Shown here in pieces: positions 26,131 to 33,349 of a DNA stretch of 64,000 nt. The position numbers and the translations under genes were made by a program. The notes below the pieces were generated by a model that was not told the DNA's origin, searched no databases, and worked only from the letters and a program-made list of their open reading frames with translations. The DNA comes from Desulfobacterales bacterium. GTDB lineage: Bacteria; Desulfobacterota; Desulfobacteria; Desulfobacterales; Desulfosarcinaceae. Position 1 is the stretch's first letter. Every line of letters starts with the position of its first letter. The DNA is taken from assembly GCA_016218685.1 (NCBI GenBank), contig JACRDD010000019.1, positions 248,001 through 312,000 of the forward strand, given 5' to 3'.

Positions 26131-27024
26131 CTACTTCAGCAAATCGGCGAGTGCCGTCTCCAGGTGGGGATATTGGAATGGGAAGCCCGCGCTCAAGAGC
26201 CGTTCGGGCACGATCCGCTGGCCGGCCAGCAACACGCCGGCCATCTCGCCCATCACGAGCCGGAGCGCCAGGGCCGGCGCGGGCATGCAAGCGGGGCGTC
26301 CCAGGACGCTGCCCAGGGTCCGGGCCAGATCCCGATTGCGCACTGGATGGGGACTGCACAGGTTGAAGGGGCCGGAAAGATCGTCGCGGCCGGCCAGAAA
26401 TTCGATGGCCGCCAGCAGGTCGGCCATATGAATCCAGGGGAACCACTGCCGGCCGGACCCCAAGGGGCCACCGACAAACCATCGAAAGGCCGGCAGCATC
26501 TTGGCCAGAGCACCACCGCGGGCCTCCAGCACGATACCGAAGCGTGCCAGCACCACCCGCGCGCCCTTGGCGACGGCGCCCTGGGCGGCGTTCTCCCAAT
26601 CCGCGCTCAACCGGGCCAAAAAATCGTGGCCGCCCGGAGCCGATTCGGAAAGGAGCGTATCCCCGCCGTCGCCGTAGTATCCCACGGCCGAAGTGCTGAT
26701 CAGCACCGCCCGCCCGTTAGCATGCAACGCATCCACCAGGTTTTGGGTGGTGCGGATGCGGCTGGTGCGCATCTGCTGCTTGTAATCCTCAGACCAGCGC
26801 TGGAAAATGGTGCGGCCGGCCAGGTTGACAATCAGATCGGCCTCGGCCGCCGCTCGCTGCCAGTCGCCCGGCTGCGTGGTGTCGGCCTGGAGGATGCGGC
26901 AGGCACCGGAGGTCTCGCCGGCCGTGCGGCTTGCCAGCAGCGTCACCATATGGCCCTGGCCCAGAAAACGGTCGGCCAGATGCCGGCCCACGAATCCGGT
27001 GCCGCCGGTGATCAATACCTGCAT
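26131..27024 (-). CDS. TIGR01777-type NAD(P)-binding epimerase (YfcH-like)
   Basis: A 297-residue extended short-chain dehydrogenase. The N-terminal Rossmann motif LITGGTGFVGRHLADRFL binds NAD(P); the middle has NLAGRTIFQRWSEDYKQQMRTSRI and STSAVGYYGDGGD with the conserved Tyr, and the end carries the DUF1731-like tail (ERLLSAGFPFQYPHLETALADLL). This matches the YfcH/SulA epimerase family, whose substrate is unknown. ATG 27024 is preceded by AGGAGG at six bases. It stands apart from the nitroreductase gene by about 115 bases and may have its own promoter. Confidence 0.9.
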   Translation of the reverse strand: MQVLITGGTGFVGRHLADRFLGQGHMVTLLASRTAGETSGACRILQADTTQPGDWQRAAAEADLIVNLAGRTIFQRWSEDYKQQMRTSRIRTTQNLVDALHANGRAVLISTSAVGYYGDGGDTLLSESAPGGHDFLARLSADWENAAQGAVAKGARVVLARFGIVLEARGGALAKMLPAFRWFVGGPLGSGRQWFPWIHMADLLAAIEFLAGRDDLSGPFNLCSPHPVRNRDLARTLGSVLGRPACMPAPALALRLVMGEMAGVLLAGQRIVPERLLSAGFPFQYPHLETALADLLK

Positions 27025-27053
27025 GGGCAACCTCCTCAGATCACGCTGCGCCG

Positions 27054-27097
27054 CGAAAAAAAGGGCGGAGACGCGTTCATCGCGCGGCTCCGCCCTT
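27054..27097 (-). terminator. Terminator of the HesB-like selenoprotein gene
   Basis: Stem AAGGGCGGAG (27061-27070) with CTCCGCCCTT (27088-27097), an inner CGCG pair, and a T-run on the - strand side (27054-27062). Confidence 0.85.
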
Positions 27098-27126
27098 CAA
27101 GAGATGTCAGACTCAGGTTGGATCGA

Positions 27127-27450
27127 TCAGCAACCGCACGAGCTGGATTTTGAGGTCCCGCAGCCCGAGCAACCGCCGGCGTTAAACTCTATGGCGCAAT
27201 CGAGTTTGAACCCATAGGTCTGAAAATCGACCTTGATGGGTTGGGCACGGTTGAAAAAGTCTTTGTTGACGATATATTTGTAACCATCCACGTTAAACTG
27301 TTGGTCCAAATCATTCGGCTCATCCAGAGCCATGGCCAAGCCTGGACCGCCTCACCCGCCTTCATTTAGAAAAATCCGGATGGGCCGAACTTCCTTGTCT
27401 TTGAAATAGGCCGCAATCTGTTCCGTCGCCGCTGGGGTAACTACTAGCAT
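27127..27450 (-). CDS. HesB/IscA-like selenoprotein (in-frame UGA as selenocysteine)
   Basis: Reading from ATG 27450, which has a strong AAGGAGGA site five bases upstream, the frame gives 32 codons ending LNEGG, a UGA at 27354-27352, then 74 codons beginning GGPGLAMALDEP and ending in Cys-rich CSGCGTSKSSSCGC and a TGA stop. The UGA falls exactly where A-type Fe-S carriers (IscA/HesB) have their first cluster cysteine. HesB-like selenoproteins are a known family in Sec-using prokaryotes. C94, C97, C105 and C107 provide further ligands. The product has 107 residues, the normal family length. A SECIS-like hairpin begins 9 bases after the UGA. A role in Fe-S or metal handling is inferred from the family. 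Confidence 0.85.
27317..27342 (-). promoter_or_regulatory. SECIS element of the HesB-like gene
   Basis: On the - strand GGCTTGGCCA pairs with TGGATGAGCC (two G-U pairs and one G-A mismatch) around the loop TGGCTC. The loop starts 19 bases after the UGA and has G in its first two bases, as bacterial SECIS elements require. Confidence 0.75.
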
Positions 27451-27668
27451 GGTATCCTCCTTGATAGATGTCCAGCGCCTGGGGCGCATGGGTGCTCACG
27501 CAGGGTGTGGAAGCGTTTCGCGCAACCTAACCATAGCCGCCTTGAAAGTCAATCAAAACGGTAACGGCTCCCGTGGGCTTCCGATCGTCGGAACGAACCA
27601 TAAAGGCCCAATCCGGCATCGGTCGGACAATGCTATCGGCCTTTTTCAACGAAAGGTTGAATCTGTTT

Positions 27669-28199
27669 TCACTGCCTTTGTTTTTCAGCCCGATAGCGGT
27701 CGTAAACCTCGCGGTCGGCAGCGGAAAAGAGCATGAATATCAGTTGACTGGGATAATCGTGGGCTTGCATGAAGGCCAGGCAAGTGTCCACGGCGATGCG
27801 GCACGCCGCCTGGATGGGATAGCCATACACCCCGCAACTGATGGCCGGAAATGCGATGGATGCCAACTTGTGCTGCACCGCCAATTCGAGGCTGTTGCGA
27901 TAGCAGGCTTCCAGCAGTTGGGCATCCCGGGGCGTACCTTTATATACCGGCCCAACGGTGTGGATCACGTGCCGGGCCGCCAACTTGTACCCGGCGGTGA
28001 TGCGCGCCTCGCCGGTGGGGCACCCGCCCAGGGTGCGACACTCGGCCAGCAATTCCGGACCGGCGGCGCGATGAATGGCGCCGTCCACCCCACCCCCGCC
28101 CAGCAGCGAGGTGTTGGCGGCATTGACGATGGCATCCACCTCGAGGGTGGTGATGTCGCCTTGGCGGATTTCGATGCACTCCCAGATTGATTTTTCCAT
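27669..28199 (-). CDS. Macro-domain ADP-ribose hydrolase (YmdB-like)
   Basis: A 176-residue single macro domain. It shows the family signatures VDAIVNAANTSLLGGGGVDGAIHRAAG near residue 22, GEARITAGYKL and VIHTVGPVYKG, and AFPAISCGVYGYPIQ near residue 116. Such proteins bind ADP-ribose and hydrolyse O-acetyl-ADP-ribose or ADP-ribosyl groups on macromolecules. AAGGAG stands seven bases before the ATG. It is a solitary leftward gene between the HesB-like gene and a long inverted repeat. Confidence 0.92.
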   Translation of the reverse strand: MEKSIWECIEIRQGDITTLEVDAIVNAANTSLLGGGGVDGAIHRAAGPELLAECRTLGGCPTGEARITAGYKLAARHVIHTVGPVYKGTPRDAQLLEACYRNSLELAVQHKLASIAFPAISCGVYGYPIQAACRIAVDTCLAFMQAHDYPSQLIFMLFSAADREVYDRYRAEKQRQ

Positions 28200-28272
28200 G
28201 GGTTGCTCCTTCGCCGAGTGGCTCGAATGTTGTGTTTCAATGAATAGTTAAGGGCGTTTTGATCTACTCGCC

Positions 28273-28451
28273 GGCGCATCCGGCAACCCATTTTCGCCAC
28301 TACGCCGCCGAATCAAGGGATGCTAAAAGCGCGCTCCGGGCGCTCTGGAAACTCGCTGCGCTCAGACAGTCCAGGGCGCTTTTCCTCCGCTGCGCTTAAG
28401 CATCCCTAAATTCGACGTCTGACGTGTCGCAAATGGGTTGCCGGATGCGCC
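28273..28451. repeat. Long imperfect inverted repeat between macro-domain and fmdB genes
   Basis: Outer arms 28273-28293 and 28431-28451 are a perfect 21-bp inverted repeat. A second inverted block follows inside (CGAATCAAGGGATGCTAAAAGCGC on the left, with its imperfect complement CTTAAGCATCCCTAAATTCG on the right), and near the centre GCGCTCTGGA pairs with TCCAGGGCGC. There is no open frame of note. The nested arms resemble a small non-autonomous palindromic element dispersed in genomes of this group. Copies elsewhere would confirm this. Confidence 0.7.
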
Positions 28452-28496
28452 TACTATCGTGCTTACCCAGGAAGTCCGCGCCGCTCGGAAGGTGTG

Positions 28497-28991
28497 CTAT
28501 AGGTCGTACAGGGTTTCATCGCGCCGGGGCGCCGGTCGCCGCCCGGCGATACCGCCCTTCTTGGCCCCCAGTTGGAACGGATCTTCATTTTCAAGGAGAT
28601 CGCCCATCTCGGCCTCGATCTGTTCAGGATCTTCGCCCTTCTCCATGCGCCGCAGCGCCTCCTCCATGCCCGATCCCAGCTCCAGGCCGGTCATCTTGGT
28701 TAACTTGCGCATCAAGTCGGCCGCCTGGCGGGGATCATCCTCGTTGATGCGCTCGGCCTCGCCGGCCAGCATCTGCATGGCCTGCTCCATCTTGGATTCG
28801 TCGAACGGCAGCTCGCCCTCTTCGCCGCCCGCCTCCTTGGCCCGGCCGGTCACCGCAAAAGCCGACATCTGGCGGGAGAGCGTTTTGGTTTTGCAGGCAG
28901 GACACTTGGGGCTGGCCGTGGTGTTAATGGAGCGCGAAAAGAAGTTGAAGATGGTATTGCAGGCGTCGCAGTAAAATTCATAGATGGGCAT
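28497..28991 (-). CDS. FmdB-family zinc ribbon protein
   Basis: A 164-residue protein. The first 45 residues are a FmdB-type zinc ribbon (MPIYEFYCDACNTIF with a second pair in KCPACKTKTL). The remainder is an acidic helical tail (residues about 65-140) rich in Glu and Met, ending in a short basic patch. FmdB-like regulators are small metal-binding proteins of unclear function, first linked to formamidase/amidase genes. GAGGTG lies upstream of the ATG. The long acidic C-terminal extension is unusual compared with the 70-110-residue members. Confidence 0.85.
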   Translation of the reverse strand: MPIYEFYCDACNTIFNFFSRSINTTASPKCPACKTKTLSRQMSAFAVTGRAKEAGGEEGELPFDESKMEQAMQMLAGEAERINEDDPRQAADLMRKLTKMTGLELGSGMEEALRRMEKGEDPEQIEAEMGDLLENEDPFQLGAKKGGIAGRRPAPRRDETLYDL

Positions 28992-29126
28992 GGGCGCACC
29001 TCATGGTTCCAGATTGGCGTAAGGTTACGGACAATGATATTTTTGCCGATGTTTTTAAGATGTCGCGCCGGTGTTGTCAACGCCGAGCAAGCAGCTTTGG
29101 GTTTGTTATCATCTGCGATTATAATA

Positions 29127-29155
29127 TTGACAACTGTTTAATTTAGAATCTAAAT
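29127..29155 (+). promoter_or_regulatory. Putative retron promoter
   Basis: TTGACA at 29127-29132 and, after 17 bases, a weak -10 CTAAAT at 29150-29155. The predicted start near 29161 falls at the first bases of the retron RNA arm a1. Confidence 0.55.
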
Positions 29156-29159
29156 AACC

Positions 29160-29327
29160 AAGCTCTTTAGCGAAATAAACTAAGTTAGATTAGTTTTGTC
29201 TGGCGCTTCGCCGGACTTGCACCTATTGATGGCATTTATTGGCGCGGTAGGCCGCTTTGGCTCACCGGCCCGTTCCGCGCCGATAAGCCAAAGCGGCCTA
29301 CCGCGCCGCGCTCTGAGTGAAGAGCTT
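29160..29327 (+). ncRNA. Retron msr-msd non-coding RNA
   Basis: Arm a1 AAGCTCTTTA (29160-29169) pairs with a2 TGAAGAGCTT (29318-29327). The base after a1 is G at 29170 in the context TTTAGCGA, the same context as the branching guanosine of retron Ec86 (TTAGCGA). Two msr hairpins follow: AAACTAA/TTAGTTT (29177-29196) and GTCTGGCG/CGCCGGAC (29198-29216). The msd then carries a perfect 22-bp stem (29241-29262 with 29286-29307) with a 23-base loop. It lies directly upstream of the effector and RT genes. The layout is that of a retron RNA; the exact ends of the reverse-transcribed DNA are not determined here. Confidence 0.8.
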
Positions 29328-30306
29328 TAATTTGAAAACGAAAAACATTTTTGAGGAATGGATATCTGCAGTTGATTTAACTAAAACACGTATAGTCAAT
29401 TTTCCCTCCTATATTTTCGTCTGCGGAGGTCCGATATCTGACGATCATGAAAAGCCATTATCCTGCCGTGACATTTTCTGTTCCTACTTAAAGAAGAATG
29501 AGTGTTCATTTCGTAAGAACGTTATTAGAGCTGAGGAAGTTTTCAAGTATTTTGAACATTCTGACTATCAAGATTTACTATGCTTCGAGAGAGATATAGC
29601 TGAACTTTCCATTTTAACAGTTATTTTTTCTGAAAGTCCTGGTTCTATTGCAGAACTAGGTTCATTTTCTGTAATAAATACTATCCAAGAAAGACTTTTA
29701 ATAGTCTTACATAAAGACGATGCGCACCAAGAATCCTTTATATGGCGAGGCCCCATTCAGTTTATCAAGAATCTCGCTAAGTCAAACCGCAAAGATGATC
29801 CTATAACCATTTACAATTGGCAAAAAGCCAAAAATGAAAATGGCCATTTTAATGCTAGTGATTTCTCTGACGCTGTTGATTTGGCAGAAACTATTGAGAC
29901 AATAGTTAGAAAACAACCGAAGACAATGACTTTTAGCAAAAACCAGCTTGGGCATATAATGCTACTTGTAATTTGCATTTTAAAGATCGTTCAAATAGCA
30001 ACCTTAGAAGAGGTTCTCTTTATACTAAAACGTTTTAGTATTAAAGAGGAATCAAAAACAGTTAAACAGCATTTGAGTTTGCTGAAATCACTCGGGCTTA
30101 TCATCTTACATCCCTATCGAAATTACGATTTTTATGTTTCTGCGCCGCAAAGCGACTGGTTTTCATGGGGTTACAATCAAACAGCAAAAATTCGGGATAC
30201 GCATCGTTGGATTAACAGATTTATAGGCTTCTACCAAGATAATCAGAAAGAAAAAATCAGGGCGTATCGTTCATATCTAACATCCAATGGTCAAATTGGA
30301 GATTAG
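29317..30306 (+). CDS. Retron effector, nucleoside deoxyribosyltransferase-like with winged-helix tail
   Basis: A 329-residue protein resembling the Ec86/St85 retron effector. Residues about 30-150 have the deoxyribosyltransferase-like fold: first strand YIFVCGGPI (32-40), then VIFSESPGSIAELGSFS (102-118), where the Ser-Pro-Gly-Ser and Glu form the nucleotide/glycosidase site of this family. The C-terminal part (about 200-329) looks like a winged helix (LEEVLFILKRFSIKEE, TVKQHLSLLKSLGLI). In type II-A retrons this protein is held inactive by RT and msDNA and kills or halts the cell on phage attack. GTG 29317 follows a TGA directly; TTG 29332 is an alternative. The start lies inside arm a2. 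Much more AT-rich than neighbours. Confidence 0.85.
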   Translation: MKSFNLKTKNIFEEWISAVDLTKTRIVNFPSYIFVCGGPISDDHEKPLSCRDIFCSYLKKNECSFRKNVIRAEEVFKYFEHSDYQDLLCFERDIAELSILTVIFSESPGSIAELGSFSVINTIQERLLIVLHKDDAHQESFIWRGPIQFIKNLAKSNRKDDPITIYNWQKAKNENGHFNASDFSDAVDLAETIETIVRKQPKTMTFSKNQLGHIMLLVICILKIVQIATLEEVLFILKRFSIKEESKTVKQHLSLLKSLGLIILHPYRNYDFYVSAPQSDWFSWGYNQTAKIRDTHRWINRFIGFYQDNQKEKIRAYRSYLTSNGQIGD

Positions 30307-30308
30307 AA

Positions 30309-31244
30309 ATGATTTCTTCATTATTGGGTAGCATGTCTGCCGATCTACTGATACCGAAAGACAGGCTGGACTATTTATTAAGAAGCGCACCATATAGATA
30401 TAAAGTATATCAAATCCCGAAGCGATCGGGATCAGGCACAAGAACGATTGCTCAACCAGCCAAGGAAGTAAAAAGTCTTCAATATTGGGTAATTAAGAAC
30501 ATATACCCCTTCTTCCCAATACATCCTTCCGCAACCGCCTACACGATTGGCAAAAGCATTTTAAAGAATTCAGAAGCTCATGCAACAAAACCGTATTTAC
30601 TAAAGCTTGATTTTAAAGATTTCTTTCCATCTATTACGGGGAATGATTTCTTACAATACTCCAAAAACATTAAGCAACTTGCTTTATCAGATAGAGATTT
30701 ACGCTTACTAATGAGACTGCTATTTTGGCTATCAGAGAGGAACTATGACTTCCGTTTATCAATAGGTGCACCCACCTCACCGTTCTTATCGAACGCAATT
30801 ATGTATCAGTTTGATCAAGTAGTATTTGATTATTGCAACGAGAGGAATATCTCGTATACAAGATATGCGGACGATATGGCTTTTTCAATGCACAACATAA
30901 AAATGAGAAGCGAAGTACTCGAAATGGTGCAAAATACATTAACCTCGCTCCCTTTTCCTAAACTTCAACTAAATCATAAAAAGACAATCTTTGGCTCAAA
31001 AGCTCATCGACGCATAGTGACTGGCTTAGTGCTATCAAATAATGACACCGTTTCTCTTGGTCGCGAAAAAAAAAGGCGTATTCGAGCGCAAATTCACCAT
31101 CTTTTGCTTGGAAGACTGGATAACAAAGAAATAAGTAAGTTAAAAGGTATGCTGGCTTTTGCCCACGACATTGAACCTGCCTTTGTTGAGCGTATGGTGG
31201 AAAAATATGGGGAAAAAGTTATAAAATCACTTCGAAGCGCATGA
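30309..31244 (+). CDS. Retron reverse transcriptase
   Basis: A 311-residue reverse transcriptase of normal retron length. Seen in order: the retron-specific motif NSEAH (87-91, a variant of NAxxH), palm motif LDFKDFFPS (100-108, first catalytic Asp), GAPTSPFLSN (153-162), catalytic YADD (186-189) and VTGLV (237-241, the retron VTG box that recognises msr). All catalytic aspartates are present, so it should be active. Start ATG 30309 lies two bases after the effector stop, with GGAGAT in the end of that gene, so the two are translationally linked. It primes from the branching G of the upstream RNA and makes msDNA. Low GC suggests recent transfer. Confidence 0.93.
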   Translation: MISSLLGSMSADLLIPKDRLDYLLRSAPYRYKVYQIPKRSGSGTRTIAQPAKEVKSLQYWVIKNIYPFFPIHPSATAYTIGKSILKNSEAHATKPYLLKLDFKDFFPSITGNDFLQYSKNIKQLALSDRDLRLLMRLLFWLSERNYDFRLSIGAPTSPFLSNAIMYQFDQVVFDYCNERNISYTRYADDMAFSMHNIKMRSEVLEMVQNTLTSLPFPKLQLNHKKTIFGSKAHRRIVTGLVLSNNDTVSLGREKKRRIRAQIHHLLLGRLDNKEISKLKGMLAFAHDIEPAFVERMVEKYGEKVIKSLRSA

Positions 31245-31477
31245 CCCAAGTCCACATAGAGGATATCTATCTATAACAATATTCTATCACAAGATTTCCA
31301 AAGCAGCTTATTTCTTTTTATTTGATTCTTCTTTATCAATGCGGAGTAGAAGTAAAACAAGCTCAGCGTTCAACTAGGGCCATCAAAAGCACCTATAACC
31401 AACAACCATTCTTACGCCCATCCCGATTAAAATATCGATTCAATACACCCGTCAAGTTATACATTACGCAGAAATCT
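31245..31477. other. AT-rich spacer after the retron
   Basis: No gene and no clear hairpin terminator. It keeps the AT-rich composition of the retron up to about 31470, then returns to high GC at the 3' end of the ATPase gene, so the right junction of the island is probably here. No flanking direct repeats were recognised. Confidence 0.5.
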
Positions 31478-32701
31478 TTACAAATCTCGAAACGGCAATG
31501 CGGTCACGTTGTCCCCCAGGGGCAGGCGGATATCGCCCGGATGGATGACATAACCGGGAAGCGCGCGATCGCCGAAATCTACCCGGAATGTCTTGATGGC
31601 GTTGGCCATGGCCGGGCGAGGGGTGGCGGATAGTTTTACTTCGATGGGGATGAGTTTTACGCCGCTCTCCACCACGATGTCCACCTCGGAGCCGGCGGCA
31701 GTGCGCCAGAAATAGAGTTGCGGATCGATGCCGCGATGGGTAAGGGTTTTGACGATTTCGGAAAGCACCGCGGTTTCCATGATCGGGCCGCCCATGGGAC
31801 CGGCCGCCGCATGTTCCGGCTCTTTTAGTCCGGCAAGATGGCAAAGTGTTCCGACATCCGTGAAATAAACCTTGGGTGTCTTGACGAGCCGTTTGCCGAT
31901 ATTGGCGTGATAGGGCCTGAGCACGATCACCTGGTAAGTGGCCTCGAGCACGGAGAGCCACGCCTTGACGGTATTGACCGCCACCCCCAGGTCTCTGGCC
32001 AGATCGCTCAGGTTGAAGAGCTGCGCCGTCCTAGCCGCCAACGCCCTGAGAAAACTCTGGAACTGCGTCAAATCACCCACTTGGCGCAGCGTGCGCACAT
32101 CGCGCTCCAGATAGGTCTGGACATAACCGGAATGCCAAAGCTGGCTGTCGCGCCTGGGATCGGCGACCAGTTCCGGAAAGCTGCCGCGCAGAAAGCCTTG
32201 CCAGATTTCCTGGTAGGAACTGCTTGATCGCGCGTCGTAGGATTTTCCGGACTCCCAGGGCAGCAATGCTTGCGGATCTCCTTCGGCCTCGCGCCGGGAT
32301 AGGGGCAACAGACGCAGCATCGCCGTCCGGCCGGCGAGCGATTCGGTAATTTTTTCCACGAGCACCAGATTCTGGGAGCCTGTCAGAAAATACTGCCCCG
32401 GCCGCTCCCGGTGGGCGTCGATCGCCTCCTTGATGTAAGGCAGCAGTTCGGGGGCGTGCTGCACCTCGTCAAAAATGACCGGTGGTGGATAAAGTTCAAG
32501 AAACCCCCGGGGGTCCATTATAGCGGCATCGCGGACATCCGGCGGCTCGAGAGACGCGTAGCCGCATTGGTCGCCGAATAGGGTTTTCAATAAAGTGGTC
32601 TTGCCCGATTGCCGGGGGCCGGTCAGGACGACGGCGGGAAACTGGGCGGCCGCCTTCTTGAGAACCGTTTCCAATGTCCTTTGGATGTATTTTCGAGCCA
32701 T
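31478..32701 (-). CDS. AAA ATPase with C-terminal DUF4143 domain
   Basis: A 407-residue protein. The N-terminal AAA domain has Walker A GPRQSGKTT (28-36) and Walker B VIFDEVQHAPEL; the C-terminal DUF4143 domain is a PD-(D/E)XK-nuclease-like fold (FWRTAAGSEVDIVVESG, IPIEVKLSATP). The residues D, E and K of the nuclease-like core are visible in that order. ATG 32701 is preceded by AAGGGGG. The family is widespread and common in genomic islands; its biological role is unknown. It is convergent with the retron and shares the promoter region of ndk, which contains a large palindrome. Confidence 0.88.
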   Translation of the reverse strand: MARKYIQRTLETVLKKAAAQFPAVVLTGPRQSGKTTLLKTLFGDQCGYASLEPPDVRDAAIMDPRGFLELYPPPVIFDEVQHAPELLPYIKEAIDAHRERPGQYFLTGSQNLVLVEKITESLAGRTAMLRLLPLSRREAEGDPQALLPWESGKSYDARSSSSYQEIWQGFLRGSFPELVADPRRDSQLWHSGYVQTYLERDVRTLRQVGDLTQFQSFLRALAARTAQLFNLSDLARDLGVAVNTVKAWLSVLEATYQVIVLRPYHANIGKRLVKTPKVYFTDVGTLCHLAGLKEPEHAAAGPMGGPIMETAVLSEIVKTLTHRGIDPQLYFWRTAAGSEVDIVVESGVKLIPIEVKLSATPRPAMANAIKTFRVDFGDRALPGYVIHPGDIRLPLGDNVTALPFRDL

Positions 32702-32712
32702 GCATCGCCCCC

Positions 32713-32757
32713 TTTGACTTGTAAATTTGCATTTGGAATGCAAATTTGCAAGTCAAA
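32713..32757. promoter_or_regulatory. 45-bp palindrome in the ATPase/ndk promoter region
   Basis: Arms TTTGACTTGTAAATTTGCAT (32713-32732) and 32738-32757 are complementary with one mismatch, spacer TTGGA. It lies 11 bases before the ATPase start codon. Probably an operator of a dimeric regulator or a hairpin in the ATPase leader. Confidence 0.65.
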
Positions 32758-32888
32758 ATCAGGGTTGTTGGATTCGCCGGGTTGGGTCGATGGGCGTGGC
32801 ACTCAGATTGATCCAGCGCCCCGCGGTCATTGACTTGAAATTGCCCTTCTGTTATGCAGCCGCACAATTCAACCGAAAGGAAACCAAG

Positions 32889-33305
32889 ATGCTTCAACAG
32901 ACATTTGCCATTGTGAAACCCGATGGGGTGGCCCGCGGATTGATCGGCGAGGTGCTCATCCGCATCGAGCGCAACCAACTTAAAATCAAAGCCCTGAAGC
33001 TGATCCACATGACCCAGAGCCAGGTGCAGGGCTTCTACGCTGTGCACAAGGAGCGCCCCTTTTTCAGCAGCCTGTGCGCCTTCATGAGCTCGGGTCCGTG
33101 CGTGGTGATGATCCTGGAGGGCGAAAATGCCATCGCCCGCTGGCGCGAAATGATGGGCGCCACCAATTATAAGGATGCCGCCGCGGGCACGATCCGGCGC
33201 GACTTCGCCACCGACATCGAAAAGAACGTGGTGCACGGCTCGGATGCCCCCGAGACCGCCGCCTTCGAAACCGGTTACTTCTTCAATGCCCTGGAAAGGG
33301 TCTGA
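32889..33305 (+). CDS. ndk: Nucleoside diphosphate kinase
   Basis: A 138-residue NDK of normal length. It transfers the gamma phosphate of ATP to nucleoside diphosphates through a phospho-histidine. The catalytic histidine is H116 in [10 protein letters not shown]; the nucleotide-binding start is [16 protein letters not shown] and R104 in TIRRDFATD is conserved. GAAAGGAAA precedes the ATG. The start at 32889 is given by the family N-terminus [12 protein letters not shown]. It leads a rightward run with trmJ. Confidence 0.97.
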   Translation: MLQQTFAIVKPDGVARGLIGEVLIRIERNQLKIKALKLIHMTQSQVQGFYAVHKERPFFSSLCAFMSSGPCVVMILEGENAIARWREMMGATNYKDAAAGTIRRDFATDIEKNVVHGSDAPETAAFETGYFFNALERV

Positions 33306-33349
33306 TAACGGCGGATGCATGCGATCCATGGGTCGCCCGGGAAGAGATC

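Noticed and set aside
27127..27450. HesB-like gene as a pseudogene with a nonsense mutation
   Set aside because: Both sides of the UGA keep intact family sequence, the UGA replaces a cluster cysteine, and a SECIS-like hairpin and strong ribosome binding site are present.
27573..28190. Rightward open frame opposite the macro-domain gene
   Set aside because: It is the antisense shadow of a well-supported macro domain.
31322..31633. Rightward open frame after the retron
   Set aside because: No ribosome binding site, no protein-like pattern, and its second half is antisense to the 3' end of the ATPase gene.
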